Assembly: GCA_037179385.1 (NCBI GenBank)
Contig: CM074195.1
Coordinates: forward strand, 27,240,087-27,304,086
Direction of reading: 5' to 3'
Source of the DNA: Holothuria scabra
Taxonomy: Eukaryota > Echinodermata > Holothuroidea > Aspidochirotida > Holothuriidae
Length of the DNA: 64,000 bases
Both the position numbers and the translations under genes were made by a program. Shown here piece after piece: positions 22,201 to 31,335 of the stretch. Below the pieces are notes generated by a model that ran no database searches, was not told where the DNA came from, and saw only the letters and a list, made by a program, of their open reading frames with translations. Positions within the stretch are counted from its first letter, which is position 1; each line of letters starts with the position of its first letter.

Positions 22201-25006
22201 GCACAGTCACATGTACCGTTCCTGAGATATTGTGTTTACGAAGTTTTGACCTTTTGACCTCTCATGACCCCAAATGACCTTTGACCTCCACCAAAAACAA
22301 TAGGGATCATCCACTCAATATGGTTAATGCACACACCAAGTATGAGATAAGTCACATTTACCCTTCTTGAGATATCGTGTTTACGAAGTTTTGACCTTTT
22401 GACCTCTCGTGACCCCAAATGACCTTTGACCTCCACCAAAAGCAATAGGGATCATCTACTCAATATGGCCAATGCACACACCAAGTATGAGATACGTCAC
22501 ATTTACCCTTCTTGAGATACCGTGTTTACAAGCAATTTCTAGGGAATTTACCTATTGACCTCTCGTGACCCCAAATGATCTTTGACCTCCACAAAAATCG
22601 ATAGGGATCATCTACTCAATATGACCAACCTACACACTAAATATGAGCACAGTCACATGTACCGTTCTCGAGATATCTTGTTTACAATGTTTTGACCTTT
22701 TGAACTCTCGTGACCCCAAATGACCTTTGACGTCCACCAAAAACAATAGGCATCATCTGCTCAATATGAGCAATCTACATGCTAAGTATGAGATCCCTCA
22801 AAGTTACCCTTCTGGAGATATTGTGTTTACAAGCCAAAGCGTCACATATGCACACACACACACACACACACATACACACGACATCACCATCTCATAGATT
22901 CCTTGCCTGCCTACGGCAAGGAATCAAAAAGGAGGAGAAGAAAGAAAAGGAAAATAACATAGTGACTTACCCCTCCTTTTCCAGTTTTAGAATCTCTTTG
23001 TCTGCCTGCAAGTGTCCTTTTCAGAAGGTCAAACCCAGTTGGTCTTGATGACAAGATTTGGGTAACAATAGCTCCTGATGTATTGGAATGCCAAAAGAGT
23101 GTTCTTCTTGTTGGTTTAGAGTGAAAAAACTGTACCAGCTGGTATCCATGGAAACACTAGAAAATGATAAGTTATGGATGATCACTATGTTGAAAAATGT
23201 CTGTCTATTATAAACCTGCTAAACACACCTTATTTCACTTCCCACTGCAGTCCTTGCACTCATGTCACACAATAGCTCAAATTGTAAACTTAGCTAAGAA
23301 AATTTATAAGAAATAAATCACTTCCCACTTACAGCACTTTTCATAATTTCTCATGAAACAATTCAAAGAAGGTTATTATCCTTATTTTATTAAAAAATAT
23401 GCAATTCTTAAAATACAAAAAAATATGAGTGTTTTGAACAGTAGTCAAAAACTTACAGGAATTGCATTGTTGTTCATACCTTAATTGTCAGTCATATCGT
23501 GAAACACAACTTTTTCACATTTTGAAATGTGAAATCTTGCACATTTGCTTGTTTTCAGATTAAGACGTACTGTACAAGCACGTGACTCTCAGTAAATTTC
23601 ACACTTGATTAATAGAAAAATACTGTCACATGACCTTGAAAAACCAACCATGAAACTGGACAGTGTACATACTACAATGCTACTACAAGTTGGGGGACTG
23701 ATCTTGCCCTTTAAAAATTCAAAAATGACTGTACATAAATACCATGACATTGTCACTATCACAAAACCTACAATATACAGTACATAGTGATGATGATGAT
23801 GATCACAAAAAAAAATGTTTTAAAACAATGTAGGTCTACTTAATCAACATGGTGAACTGTCGTTTTTACCAACTTAAACAAATGAAACCAGCTGGCAATA
23901 CTGTATATAAATTACTTGTTCATATTTTCCTGAGATAAATTTGTAACGTAGATATACTGTACATTGACTGTGGCCCTCAACTGCAGATGATGTTCACATT
24001 TTAGGGGTAGGCTCTATAGTCCACCGTCTCATTGGTCCTGTCTCATTGGTCCCCCATTTAGCGTAATTCGTCTCATTAGTCCCCTGTCTCATTTGTCCCC
24101 CCCCCTTATTACTTGGTCTCATTCGATCCCCATGCAATCTCACCTAGTCCCCCCCATCTCATTAGTCCCCCGGGTTAGGGTTAGGGGTTAAGATTAGGAT
24201 TTAAGGTTAGGAATTAGGGTTGGGTTTGGGGGACTAATGAGACGGGAGACCAATGAGACGGGGGACCAATGAGCAGGGAGCAATTTGTTCGGGTTCGCAT
24301 CGCAATTTGCGATGCAAAAATGAGGAAAATTTGATAATTGTGATACATCATTCCATCTTGAATCGCAGACTTGCGATGCAAAATTTCAGCAGGACTTGTG
24401 CCATTTTGAATGTTCACAAAACGAAATTATGTCAGGGGAACATGAAAACAGAAATCAGAAGTCATTAAAATCACGCAAAACAAAAAAAAATCGTCCCCAT
24501 GCTTACTCTGATAACTATGTTTGTTTCTAAATAAAACCACAGGAATTCTCCGTTTTCAAGAGTTCTATAATACATGAACTCACTTCGCAGGAGATGCGTT
24601 GTTTATTACTAAATACACAGATCTGTATTAAGAGCCACAGTGTTACAGGGGAAAAAATAATCCACGGCATCGACGGCAAAAGCCAGAAAGAAGCTGGTTT
24701 TGCCGTTGATTATTATAGTAATGACAGCAGATTTTAGCCGTTGATCAATCTTTGCATTATTCTCAGTCAAGCATTCTCTACATTCTCAAATCACACTGCC
24801 AGTTTTAAACTCCTTAAAAGGGTGTATATCTTATGCCTTAAATATGCTTCGAAATTATAGATTACTGCGTAAATATTTCATGTTTTTGTTCACGTTGCAT
24901 AACTCACGATTCCGTGCTGTACGGTTCTTCTGCATGCAAAGCATCCTAGCTCCAAGCCACACCGCATTCCAAATCGGCAACTGCCTATCAATGCAAGTTT
25001 GCCCAT
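14621..25006 (-). CDS. SCO1: SCO1, mitochondrial copper chaperone for cytochrome c oxidase (7 exons)
   Basis: SCO proteins sit in the mitochondrial inner membrane facing the intermembrane space and help deliver copper to the CuA site of COX2. Exons (minus strand): 24908-25006, 22971-23156, 21040-21130, 19508-19705, 18143-18235, 15901-16016, 14621-14761. All junctions are GT/AG and phases agree, giving 924 nt (307 residues). The presequence is Arg/Cys rich. The membrane anchor is about residues 99-117 ([18 protein letters not shown]). The thioredoxin-like domain carries the copper motif CPDIC (Cys173, Cys177) and the distal ligand His264 in VDHTIIMYL. Human SCO1 has these at 169, 173 and 260, so the spacing is conserved throughout. 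Exons 2-7 are secure; exon 1 is a proposal. Invertebrates usually have one SCO, so SCO1/SCO2 are not separated here. Confidence 0.93.
15901..16016 (-). CDS. SCO1: SCO1 exon 6
   Basis: 116 nt from ttgcag|AATTTT to TATATT|gtaagt. It encodes [17 protein letters not shown] and [17 protein letters not shown], matching the GLTGT, VA--(F/Y)RVYYS and DEDxDYIVDH regions of SCO1. Confidence 0.96.
16228..16252. repeat. Homopolymer T run followed by G run
   Basis: About 19 T followed by about 9 G in SCO1 intron 6. The length may be unreliable in the assembly. Confidence 0.8.
16557..16715 (+). mobile_element. SINE body fragment in SCO1 intron
   Basis: The reverse complement matches the body at 12117-12290 in order: ggcccagtttccaa, attggttcaag, ggccac, cagttgtggctcactg, cttgttttcc, ccattgcttgtg and cagtaggttcag. 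There is no tRNA-like head. Confidence 0.6.
17040..17100 (+). mobile_element. tRNA-like SINE fragment
   Basis: The segment gtagcggttagagcatcaga, then cttgcagctaggaggtcagg and agctcaa, resembles a tRNA with an A box (tagcggttagagc) and a degraded B box. It does not look able to form a full cloverleaf, so it is more likely a SINE relic than a tRNA gene. Confidence 0.4.
17155..17339. mobile_element. MITE, CAGGGAATAATTTA family, copy 2
   Basis: Ends are CAGGGAATAATTTATCC and TAAATTATTCCTTG, with caaaa directly outside both. Interior words gtatcgcatcgcaatttgct and ttgtgtagcaga match copy 1 at 6604-6791. It sits in SCO1 intron 5. Confidence 0.7.
17888..18105. repeat. Minisatellite, ~3 copies of ~70 bp
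   Basis: Three diverged copies share gtact-tttgcacccac, then acaatttttgca and tgccactgg, followed by ggaataagaaaatg. Periods are roughly 67-76 bp. It ends about 40 bp from the donor of SCO1 exon 5. Confidence 0.7.
18143..18235 (-). CDS. SCO1: SCO1 exon 5
   Basis: 93 nt from tatag|ATGCC to GTCAATG|gtaagt. It encodes [18 protein letters not shown], the conserved [12 protein letters not shown] block of the thioredoxin fold. It is joined in phase 1 at both sides and is too short for ordinary open-frame detection. Confidence 0.96.
18500..18745. repeat. Dispersed repeat with catgacttttcca words
   Basis: Repeated words of the type atgacttttcca and tgactattcc occur at 18510-18550 and 18658-18740, in the intron between SCO1 exons 4 and 5. 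It is a low-complexity dispersed repeat of unknown class. Confidence 0.4.
19135..19411 (-). mobile_element. tRNA-derived SINE with head and body
   Basis: On the minus strand from 19411 the sequence reads like a tRNA: an A-box region gtggtctagttaatagagca, an anticodon-like arm and a B box ggttgattcc. A second ggttcgattcc follows, so this end is partly duplicated. The body down to 19135 shares words (ccattgctta, a gcagta-tcca-tttt segment) with the headless copies at 12117, 12685 and 16557. Confidence 0.65.
19508..19705 (-). CDS. SCO1: SCO1 exon 4: CxxxC copper-binding motif
   Basis: 198 nt from tctag|AAATGG to AAAGTCA|gtaagt. It encodes [18 protein letters not shown] and the signature [18 protein letters not shown] with both copper-ligand cysteines. 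An in-frame Met at the exon start is not the protein start. Confidence 0.97.
21040..21130 (-). CDS. SCO1: SCO1 exon 3: membrane anchor
   Basis: 91 nt from ttacag|CCC to CTCG|gtaatg. It encodes [20 protein letters not shown] and the basic stretch after it. This matches the conserved W-K-SL-ITF-GG-LLAG anchor of SCO proteins. It ends in phase 1. Confidence 0.95.
21836..22845. repeat. Tandem repeat, ~145 bp period, 6-7 copies
   Basis: Each copy contains tgaccccaaatgacctttga, cctccaccaaaaacaatagg, gatcatctactcaatatg, then cacatgtaccgttc and gagatatcgtgtttac. The core word recurs near 22137, 22282, 22427, 22577 and 22722, with more diverged copies to the left. It lies in SCO1 intron 2. Confidence 0.85.
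22851..22880. repeat. (CA)n microsatellite
   Basis: A CA run interrupted by one ta, directly after the 145-bp tandem array. Confidence 0.9.
22897..22925. repeat. Hairpin, 11-bp stem
   Basis: gattccttgcc and ggcaaggaatc form a perfect stem around a short loop. It follows the tandem repeat and CA run, so it may mark the end of one composite element. It lies 46 bp from the donor of SCO1 exon 2. Confidence 0.7.
22971..23156 (-). CDS. SCO1: SCO1 exon 2
   Basis: 62 codons, acceptor ttctag|TGT and donor GGG|gtaagt, phase 0 at both ends. It encodes the variable matrix/presequence region, rich in Arg, Ser and Thr ([14 protein letters not shown]). An in-frame stop directly before the acceptor means it must be spliced to an upstream exon. 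Confidence 0.85.
24170..24229. repeat. Degenerate interstitial telomere-like repeat
   Basis: Several gttagggttaggg-type words with single-base drift (taagattagga, ggttaggaattaggg). They sit at the centre of the inverted-repeat element at 24012, so they are probably part of a transposon rather than a former chromosome end. Confidence 0.7.
24664..24712. repeat. Hairpin, ~17-bp stem
   Basis: catcgacggcaaaagccag and ctggttttgccgttgat are near-perfect reverse complements around a 7-base loop (aaagaag). A third half-copy (tagccgttgat) follows at 24734. Its role is unknown; it lies inside the proposed SCO1 intron 1. Confidence 0.65.
24908..25006 (-). CDS. SCO1: SCO1 exon 1 (proposed): start codon and presequence
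   Basis: The ATG at 25006 opens 33 codons ending at a strong donor (GGAATC|GTGAGT), phase 0 as exon 2 needs. An in-frame TAG precedes the ATG by three codons. The peptide has several Arg and Cys and a single acidic residue, as expected of a mitochondrial presequence (ends CRRTVQHGI). It brings the protein to a length and cysteine position within four residues of human SCO1. An internal in-frame Met exists at codon 14. Caution: the exon lies between paired transposon ends (24274 and 26477), and such a short exon could arise by chance. Confidence 0.55.
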
Positions 25007-26002
25007 AAGACTAGGCTAGGCCCAGAAATCTTAATGTAAAATCTTGTTAGGATAGCAAAGTAGCCAAAGCAAGTAACTCATAAGGAAAACGGATCGTACA
25101 AGGAAATTGCCGACGTAAAGTTTCTCAAAATGTTAGGCAGGGCTTAGTTTGAGTATTTTACACATGCCGTGAAACTGTTTAATGAAGTGAATGTCATCTA
25201 GGTAATTCTGTATGCCTGTCGATCAGGTTTTACGTTTTGGGCTGGCTACCCTAAGAACTTAGGGAAATACCTGCACAGTTGAATGTAGGCCTACTAGTGC
25301 ACTATCTTGAAGTCAAATTGTAAGGGCCACTGAGGAGATCATACTGTATGTTCATGTTTTCAACAACTTTGTAAAGGCTTTTAGAAACCTCAAAACTTGC
25401 TGATTATCATAAGTTTTAGAATCTACTTAATAAATGAGTCTGCATGACGACCTCTGATGATGTGGATTTAAGGATGGTTGCATCTGATGAATGTCAATAA
25501 AAGATGTTACTGTTCTCAAATTGGTTGCTTTCATATGTTCAAACTACTCTCCCTTTTTTTCTGAGTAAAATGGCATTTGGCAGAATTATGAATGGGATAA
25601 AGGGGTGCATTTCATTAGGCTTTCATTAGGGAGTGGGTACCGACAAACCAATCCAATGGGTAGATTACATTGCTATGAAGTGTCATTGACAAGCAAAAAT
25701 AATTTTCAAATGAAATGTAGCAAAGCAAAACATTGGGGAAAAATGCTTACGAGATCCCATAAAATGTTGTTTAGAGTGGCTGTCTCCACAGCATTTTTTT
25801 TTTTTACAGAAATTGCCTTGGAGACAGGCTGGGGGTACTTTTGGTCTGAGTGTACTCATACTGCATACGTGATAAGGTTCGTATGGAGGCATGACGCATG
25901 GTGTTTCATTACCTGTAATATCAGACCTACCCTTCAGTCTTTGATTCTGTAGTTTTTTATAAGCTGCTCAGCTGCTGTTAAAACACAGACAAGTGGAAAA
26001 TG

Positions 26003-26369
26003 CAGGGCTCGATTTTCATGGTTGTCCCATTGTCCGGGACAACTAAAATTTCATAGGGACAACCAAAAGTTAAAGGTTGGTTGTCCAATGGACAACCATT
26101 TTTCTCTCAGATGGAAGAAGTATAAGGCTGACTGATAAAACTTTCAACTTTTTTCATCTACCATGTTTCAGACTTGAAGTGCTTTTGTCTTTCAAACATC
26201 CTAGCTTTTTAATCCTCAAGACCAATAGTACAACATAAAGTGGACACAATTACTGTTTTGTAATTGTGTGCAAAATGTTTCGGACAACCAGATTTCATTG
26301 TGGCCAACCAAAACTAGTGAAATGGTTGCCCGAAGGACAACCATAAATTTTTCTGAAAATGGAGGCCTG
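26003..26369. mobile_element. Small hAT-like MITE, 367 bp
   Basis: It starts CAGGGCTCGATTTTC and ends GAAAATGGAGGCCTG, an imperfect inverted pair. aaatg lies outside both ends. The interior has inverted gttgtccc / gggacaac and ggttgtcc / ggacaacc words, giving a foldback structure. Confidence 0.55.
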
Positions 26370-26532
26370 AAATGTCAATACAAAAATTTGCTAATCATTT
26401 TTGGGGGATTGCTAATCAATTTTGAATAATGAGTAGCAAAACTGCTAATCAAAATTTCAAAAACAAATTGCTCCCTGATGAGATGCAGGACTATTGCAAC
26501 AGGGGACTAATATGAGACGGGGAACTATAGAC

Positions 26533-27390
26533 ATTATCCCTTTTGTAGAAGGGATGAAGGGTTCTTTGTTCCCGCACCTATGAAGAGCATACTAGGTCTT
26601 GGTGTAGTGTACATAGACTTGTGGTTTAGCCAAGGTTTAATACAGGAATGTTAGTTCAATGATTAAAGTTGTATTATTGCGAGCATCACTCTCCGACAGT
26701 AAAGCTCATTCTGGGCTTTAGTGTATTCGCGGAATGGGTCCTTACGTTGTACTAATTCAAATAAGTTGCATAAGAATTGTTTCAAATAATTGTGAGAATT
26801 CCCCTACCTTGGTGCAGACTGGTAAGTTTTTGCGACCTAAGAAATTTGCTTCTGGGTTCAAACCATAGGACCTCAAAACGAAGAGACGCTGCAAAGTACA
26901 CATTTCAAAATAATAAAGAAACCCTTCCTGCGAATACTTGCACGTACGCAAACATATGACTTATGAAAAGTAGGTAGCAGGTCACTAATTCTTATAATCT
27001 TACCCTAAAAGTATCGACTGACAAATGAAGCGCCAGAAAAATAAATTTTGCATGTTATCTCTCACTTTGAAAATTACCCTGCATGTAAAAAAGAGATCAT
27101 TTGTTGATTAGGTGTATATAAGAGTTCACATTCTGACTGTGAATGGGGAGATGCGCACTATTTAACAAGGGGTATCTTGATTGGTTCGGTTGCCATTGTT
27201 TTGTATTGATCGTATTATTTGTTAGGAATTAGGGATTAGGTTAGGGATTAGGGCTCTCGTTATCCAGATAGGAAATTTCTTGATAAACAGTGCCCATCGC
27301 CCCCTGTGAACTGTACAAACTATAAGGCAATTTGATCATTTTTTTCATTGTACTGCTAATGTACCTGCGCTGTTCCAGTTTGAATATTGT
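26533..27390. other. Non-coding spacer with telomere-like patch
   Basis: No gene is recognised. At 27222-27252 there is a short degenerate ttaggg-type patch (aggaattagggattaggtta). Confidence 0.4.
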
Positions 27391-27414
27391 CGCAACATCA
27401 GTGGCGTAGCTACT

Positions 27415-27460
27415 GGGGGGGGGGGGCAGGGGGGGAGTTGCTCCCCCCCCCCCCGGAAAA
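27415..27460. repeat. G run and C run beside the left hAT-like end
   Basis: A run of about 12 G, then cagggggggag and a run of about 14 C. Such G/C runs just inside the termini recur in most hAT-like ends in this window. Confidence 0.85.
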
Positions 27461-27664
27461 TTTTGGGGGGAAATTTGATGAAAATGGGGAAATTTGATGA
27501 TTCTTATTATTATTACAAAAATTTCTCAAAATTTTTGGTAGAATAAGAAATTGTGAGACATTTCTCATACATAATTCGTATTTTCATGCAACGTAAATTA
27601 ACTCAGATTTCGTCAGTGTCGCATGAACCGGCCCAATTCGCGTTCCACAAAAATGTCCTCGCCG

Positions 27665-28640
27665 CGTAGCAGATTGAAGGGAGCACACCACCATTAATTT
27701 CTCCATTGACTTACACACTATTTTGCCTTCGTTAAATGCCCCCCGCAGCCCAGTCAAAGTTCACACCCCACTAAAGCTACCCCTCACATGAAAGCCAGTG
27801 AGTTGGCCAATCATGGCATCACAAATTCACCATAGCATGACCGTTTAGATTTTGAGATAAAAGGGGATGAAGTTTTGGGTCTGTACACCCTACCCTATTA
27901 ATCCGCAGGTGACGGAAAAAACGTCTTTTTCACACCAAATTTTTAAACAGTCTAAATCACCTTCAATTCTTCCCAATTTGGCAACAGTCACACTTTTACA
28001 CGTCCTCTTTCATATCCAAAACAAACCAACCACATCTGATTAGTTTAACTTCAGCAATTCACACTTAAAGAGGACCTAAAACTGACGGTGTACTTTGGAA
28101 CTACTTTTCCCGGCAAGGCCGTTCTGCTAATGGTGGTGTGCTCCCTGAATGTTCTCTTGTGCTTGTATATGATGCATTTCAGTGCACAGGAGGCTGTTAT
28201 GGGAGCATATCCCCATTAATTCCTCCATTGACTTACACACTAAATTCAAAAAGTAAACGGGCCTCTAAAAGCTTGTCGAAGTTTTCGAGAGGGTCAAGCT
28301 ACCCCTCATATGAAAGCTGACAAGTTGGCCATTCATGGCACTTTCAATTTACCATATCATGACCGTGAAGATTTTTTGCTATTTCACCTCAAAGTTCAAA
28401 CCACCTTTTCCAAGCCTTGTTTTTCACTAAAATCTCGGTATGCCTCCGCCAGCTTCTAAGGCCCATAATTTCCACAAAATTGCTTCAATTAAGCCCATTT
28501 TTTCACCAATGGTACTTCATTTGATATACTTTCAGAAGAAACTTACAGAAAACCCCAGCTCATTCCATAACATATCAAAAAAGTGCTCCTTTTAGGGACT
28601 CTATCTGAGGGCGAACAAACAGACGCAGTAATACACCTGC
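27665..28640. repeat. Diverged ~0.5-kb tandem duplication
   Basis: Ordered words recur about 530 bp apart: gggagca, ccattaatt-ctccattgac, ttacacacta, acatgaaagc, gttggcca-tcatggcat, aatt-accata-catgaccgt. The second copy starts near 28195. It is non-coding, in the left arm of the 7.95-kb element. Confidence 0.6.
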
Positions 28641-28704
28641 TAATTGGGATATGCTCCCTTATTCAGGTGATACTTTGGGAATTCAGTAAAAGGATGTGAA
28701 AACT

Positions 28705-28750
28705 GGGAAGTGATAAATCGCACCCCTCTGGCAACCACTTCATATTAATG
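28705..28750. repeat. Left arm of a perfect 46-bp inverted repeat
   Basis: The reverse complement is identical to 33696-33741 (word gaagtggttgccagaggggt). The two arms lie 5 kb apart inside the 7.95-kb hAT-like element. Confidence 0.85.
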
Positions 28751-29431
28751 ACCCAGACGACACACTAACGTCACAAGGAGTTCAATATTCATAAACGAGG
28801 TAGCATAAGGGCGTTTGGAAAGTTCCCGAAGATCTTGGGAATATTTGCGCGTGTTGTACAACGTAACATGCTAGTTTGAGCTTGATCTTGAGAATTATTG
28901 GAATCTAATCTAAGGAATTTGTGAAAAACAGTATTGGACGAACTGCAAAGTTGATAAACATACTATCACGTTGTTTGCAACGTTATGTGCTCCCCTTGTA
29001 AACAACTCTGAACCCACAAAATATCTCCTTTCGAAGGCTCGAAGCAGAAGGTATTACGTATTGACCGAAAAAGGGTGTTACGTACTGCGTGCACAGCTAC
29101 AACACCGTGCAAAATTGTAACCTCCTGGAAAACAAAGTTCCCGTAGAAGGGCTTATTAACTAAGTAAATCGAAAAAAAGCAGTACACGTCGGATCGGGCG
29201 GGCACGGTCTTTTAATTTCTAACAAAAACGAGCACGTGAGAAAAGTTGATATTCAAATGAAATGCCAAGAGAAATGCAAAGACCGAGAAATGGACTCCCC
29301 TTTGGTCATCACATTATTCAAGCTTTCAAAAATCTTTACTTGCGCATAGGAAAATACCATAGTAACTTACACGGATAGTACGCAAGAGAAAAATGGCTGC
29401 ATCATTTTGTCATGGTGTTGTAAGTGCTTAT

Positions 29432-29650
29432 TGTCATGTAGTATGGTAGACCTTCCCTGACCTTTATCATAGACGCCATCTCGTTGTTTACGAGTAATTC
29501 TCCCTTCCTTTTGTCCTAGATTCCCAGGGCCCTTACTGTTTCCCGTCATGTGTTACCGGTGAACGTGGGCGTCTACTTCGTTCTAGTTCAACGTGTACGC
29601 CGTATCCCGTACGTATTTTCAAGGTGTGGCCAATTTCACCCTCTACATCC
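29432..29650 (+). mobile_element. Diverged 5' part of an LTR
   Basis: It starts tgtcatgtagtatggtagac and aligns along about 210 bp with the first part of the solo LTR at 39472. Shared words include agacgccatc-tgttgtttac, attcccagggcc and caaggtgtggcc-atttcaccctct. It stops where another element end (caggggtggcgccaggattt) begins at 29652. Confidence 0.6.
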
Positions 29651-29651
29651 T

Positions 29652-31111
29652 CAGGGGTGGCGCCAGGATTTCCCCGACAGGGGGGCTAAGCTCCCCGACA
29701 GGGGGGGGGGGCAGCATTTCAAGGCCCCGACAAAGGCTTTGAGTTAGTCCAGGTTGGACGTGACTTAACATTTTGAGGCGCGCGGAGCGCGCGAAATTTT
29801 TGGCCCTCTTTTCAACAAATACTTAAAAATATGGAGTTTATTTTGAAGACAAAATTTAAAAATTTTTAAAGAAATTTTGCTTTTGAGAGGACCATTAAAA
29901 AGTTGGGGTGTTTATTGAAGGATCTGTCCTCCATATGGGAAAATAAAAAACGTTATACAGGCGACAACTGTAAATATTTTGGGATTACGCATTTAATCGT
30001 ACTAGGCCTATGTACTTAGGCTTCAACACGAGACTATAGGTTGCCCGAAAAGGTTTTTCCTTTTATGAACCAAGTTTTGAAAATTAAGAGCTATATTGGA
30101 GAAATTTTGGAATTTAATTGAAGAAAATTTGGTTTGGGGGTACAATTATTATGAAATATTTGGGGTTTTTATTAAGTGATATGACTTTCAAGAGCAAAAT
30201 TAGGTAGAATGTTGGTGTGATTAACAGAGTTGACTTTGGTTATTTATTGTACGGAGTATCCACCGAAATTGGAAAATTTTGCCACTTTTAACAATCTGAA
30301 GCTTATACTGGAGAAAACTTGTAATTTTATGTCAGATTTACGGGTTTAACAAAAAAAATCGTATCTTCTTACAAGAAAATCAAGTAGGGCATGATCTGTA
30401 GTTTGGTTAGGGTTTATGCATGCAGATAAAGGCACTCGGACCATATTGGGAAAATTCTCCCGCGGAACAGTTTGGCTTCCCATACATTTGAAGTTTTATA
30501 TTTAACATATTGACATTAGACGTACGGGAGGGAGCGTTTCAGTTTCGGAGGGGCAGAATTGTCTCCTTTGTCCGAAAAATGTAATTTTGCCCGAGCACAG
30601 TAATTTTTTAAAAATTGAGAACCTCCCGACAGCAGGAAATTGCATTTCCCGGGCTCGTACCTAAAAACAAATCAGTCATTATTTTGAGCTTTCTTTCGCA
30701 CTAAAATTTTCACTTCATAATATTGTCCCAAAACGAAGAACAATTTGCAAGCTTGCAATGTTCTGTTAAGTAATCTGTTCGACCAAAACACTCTATCTAA
30801 GCGGAGCCCCACCATCGGTTGGCGCGGAGCGTCTAGAAAATTTGAAAATTCGTACCTCTCATATAGTCGGAAATGACATTTCCCAGGCTTATGAAGGAGA
30901 TCCAAGCTGTCAATACTTTTAAGTTTTCAATCGCAGATAAACGTTCACTTCAAACTAAATTCAGCCAGAAAGACTAAGCTGATCGCTGCCATTGGTTGGC
31001 GTGAAGCGTACAGAAAATTTTGAAAAATGGGACCCCTTAGACAGTCGAAAATGGTATTTCCCAGGCTTATAGAGGGCTCTAAGCAGTCGCTTTTTGAGTT
31101 TCCGTTTGCAA
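29652..31111. mobile_element. hAT-like element end and subterminal repeats
   Basis: It begins CAGGGGTGGCGCCAGG with G-rich sequence, then AT-rich DNA broken by GC mini-palindromes: gaggcgcgcggagcgcgcga near 29777, gttggcgcggagcgtct near 30815 and ggttggcgtgaagcgta near 30995. Blocks from 30672 to 31111 repeat in diverged form at about 220-bp spacing and match 37400-37580, and in inverted form 34440-34780. The matching right end was not found. Confidence 0.5.
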
Positions 31112-31131
31112 AAAATTTTCACTTGAAACTT

Positions 31132-31332
31132 AAGTTCTGCTGAACTCAAGATGCCATTCTGGGTGTCTGGTGAGGTATATCTGATATTTCTTGCAGAATG
31201 CTTGAGATGTTTCTTTATGGTGTCATCATTTCTCCCTAAAGTTTCAAGGATCTCCATTAAAAGACCCTTGGTCAATGACTCACCTCTTCCATCATGTCCC
31301 CTCAAGATATCCTCAGTATATATTGCTTTTGA
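31132..31332 (-). pseudogene. hAT transposase fragment (unit 1)
   Basis: The minus frame after a stop at 31335-31333 reads DILRGHDGRGESLTKG, later KKHLKHSARNIRYTSPDTQN. This resembles the LRGH-D ... HL--AP-N--YTSP-IQN region of hAT transposases with a DUF4371-type domain. Only about 65 codons remain, with no catalytic core. In unit 1 the frame runs past the array border into unrelated sequence. In the later units it ends at a stop just across the border. Family assignment is by remembered pattern. Confidence 0.6.
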
Positions 31333-31335
31333 TCA

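Larger units (their letters stand above)
24274..26477. mobile_element. Paired MITE-type ends enclosing 2.2 kb
   Basis: The left end CAGGGAGCAATTTGTT and right end AACAAATTGCTCCCTG are perfect inverted repeats of 16 bp. Both are flanked by atgag (24269-24273 and 26478-26482). Left and right interiors (gcatcgcaatttgc; gctaatcaaaatttc) resemble the left and right halves of the 185-bp MITEs at 6604 and 17155. The enclosed 2 kb includes the proposed SCO1 exon 1 and another small element at 26003, so this may be two MITEs rather than one element. Confidence 0.5.
24012..26532. mobile_element. Outer inverted-repeat element with telomere-like core (interrupted)
   Basis: The left end is ctatagtccaccgtctcatt. 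The right end reversed is ctatagttccccgtctcata. Between 24023 and 24273 the words ctcattggtcccc and their reverse complement are repeated around a telomere-like stretch. A second element appears inserted at 24274-26477, splitting this one into about 262 bp plus 50 bp. The exact termini and a target duplication are not established. Confidence 0.5.

Noticed and set aside
21836..22845. CRISPR array
   Set aside because: The repeats are about 145 bp, diverged and contiguous without unique spacers, in an animal genome.
24170..24229. A former chromosome end or fusion point
   Set aside because: The telomere-like words are degenerate, short and centred in an inverted-repeat element; a second patch at 27222 is even shorter.
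24908..25006. Alternative SCO1 start at 29549 (60-codon minus frame)
   Set aside because: The frame ends in a donor-like gtgtaagt, but its phase does not fit exon 2, it lies partly in an LTR, and its composition is not presequence-like.
29460..29490. Start-like aagatggcgtc words on the minus strand here and near 39512
   Set aside because: They looked like first exons or promoters of a host gene, but both lie in the same position of an LTR family, so they are better explained as LTR sequence.
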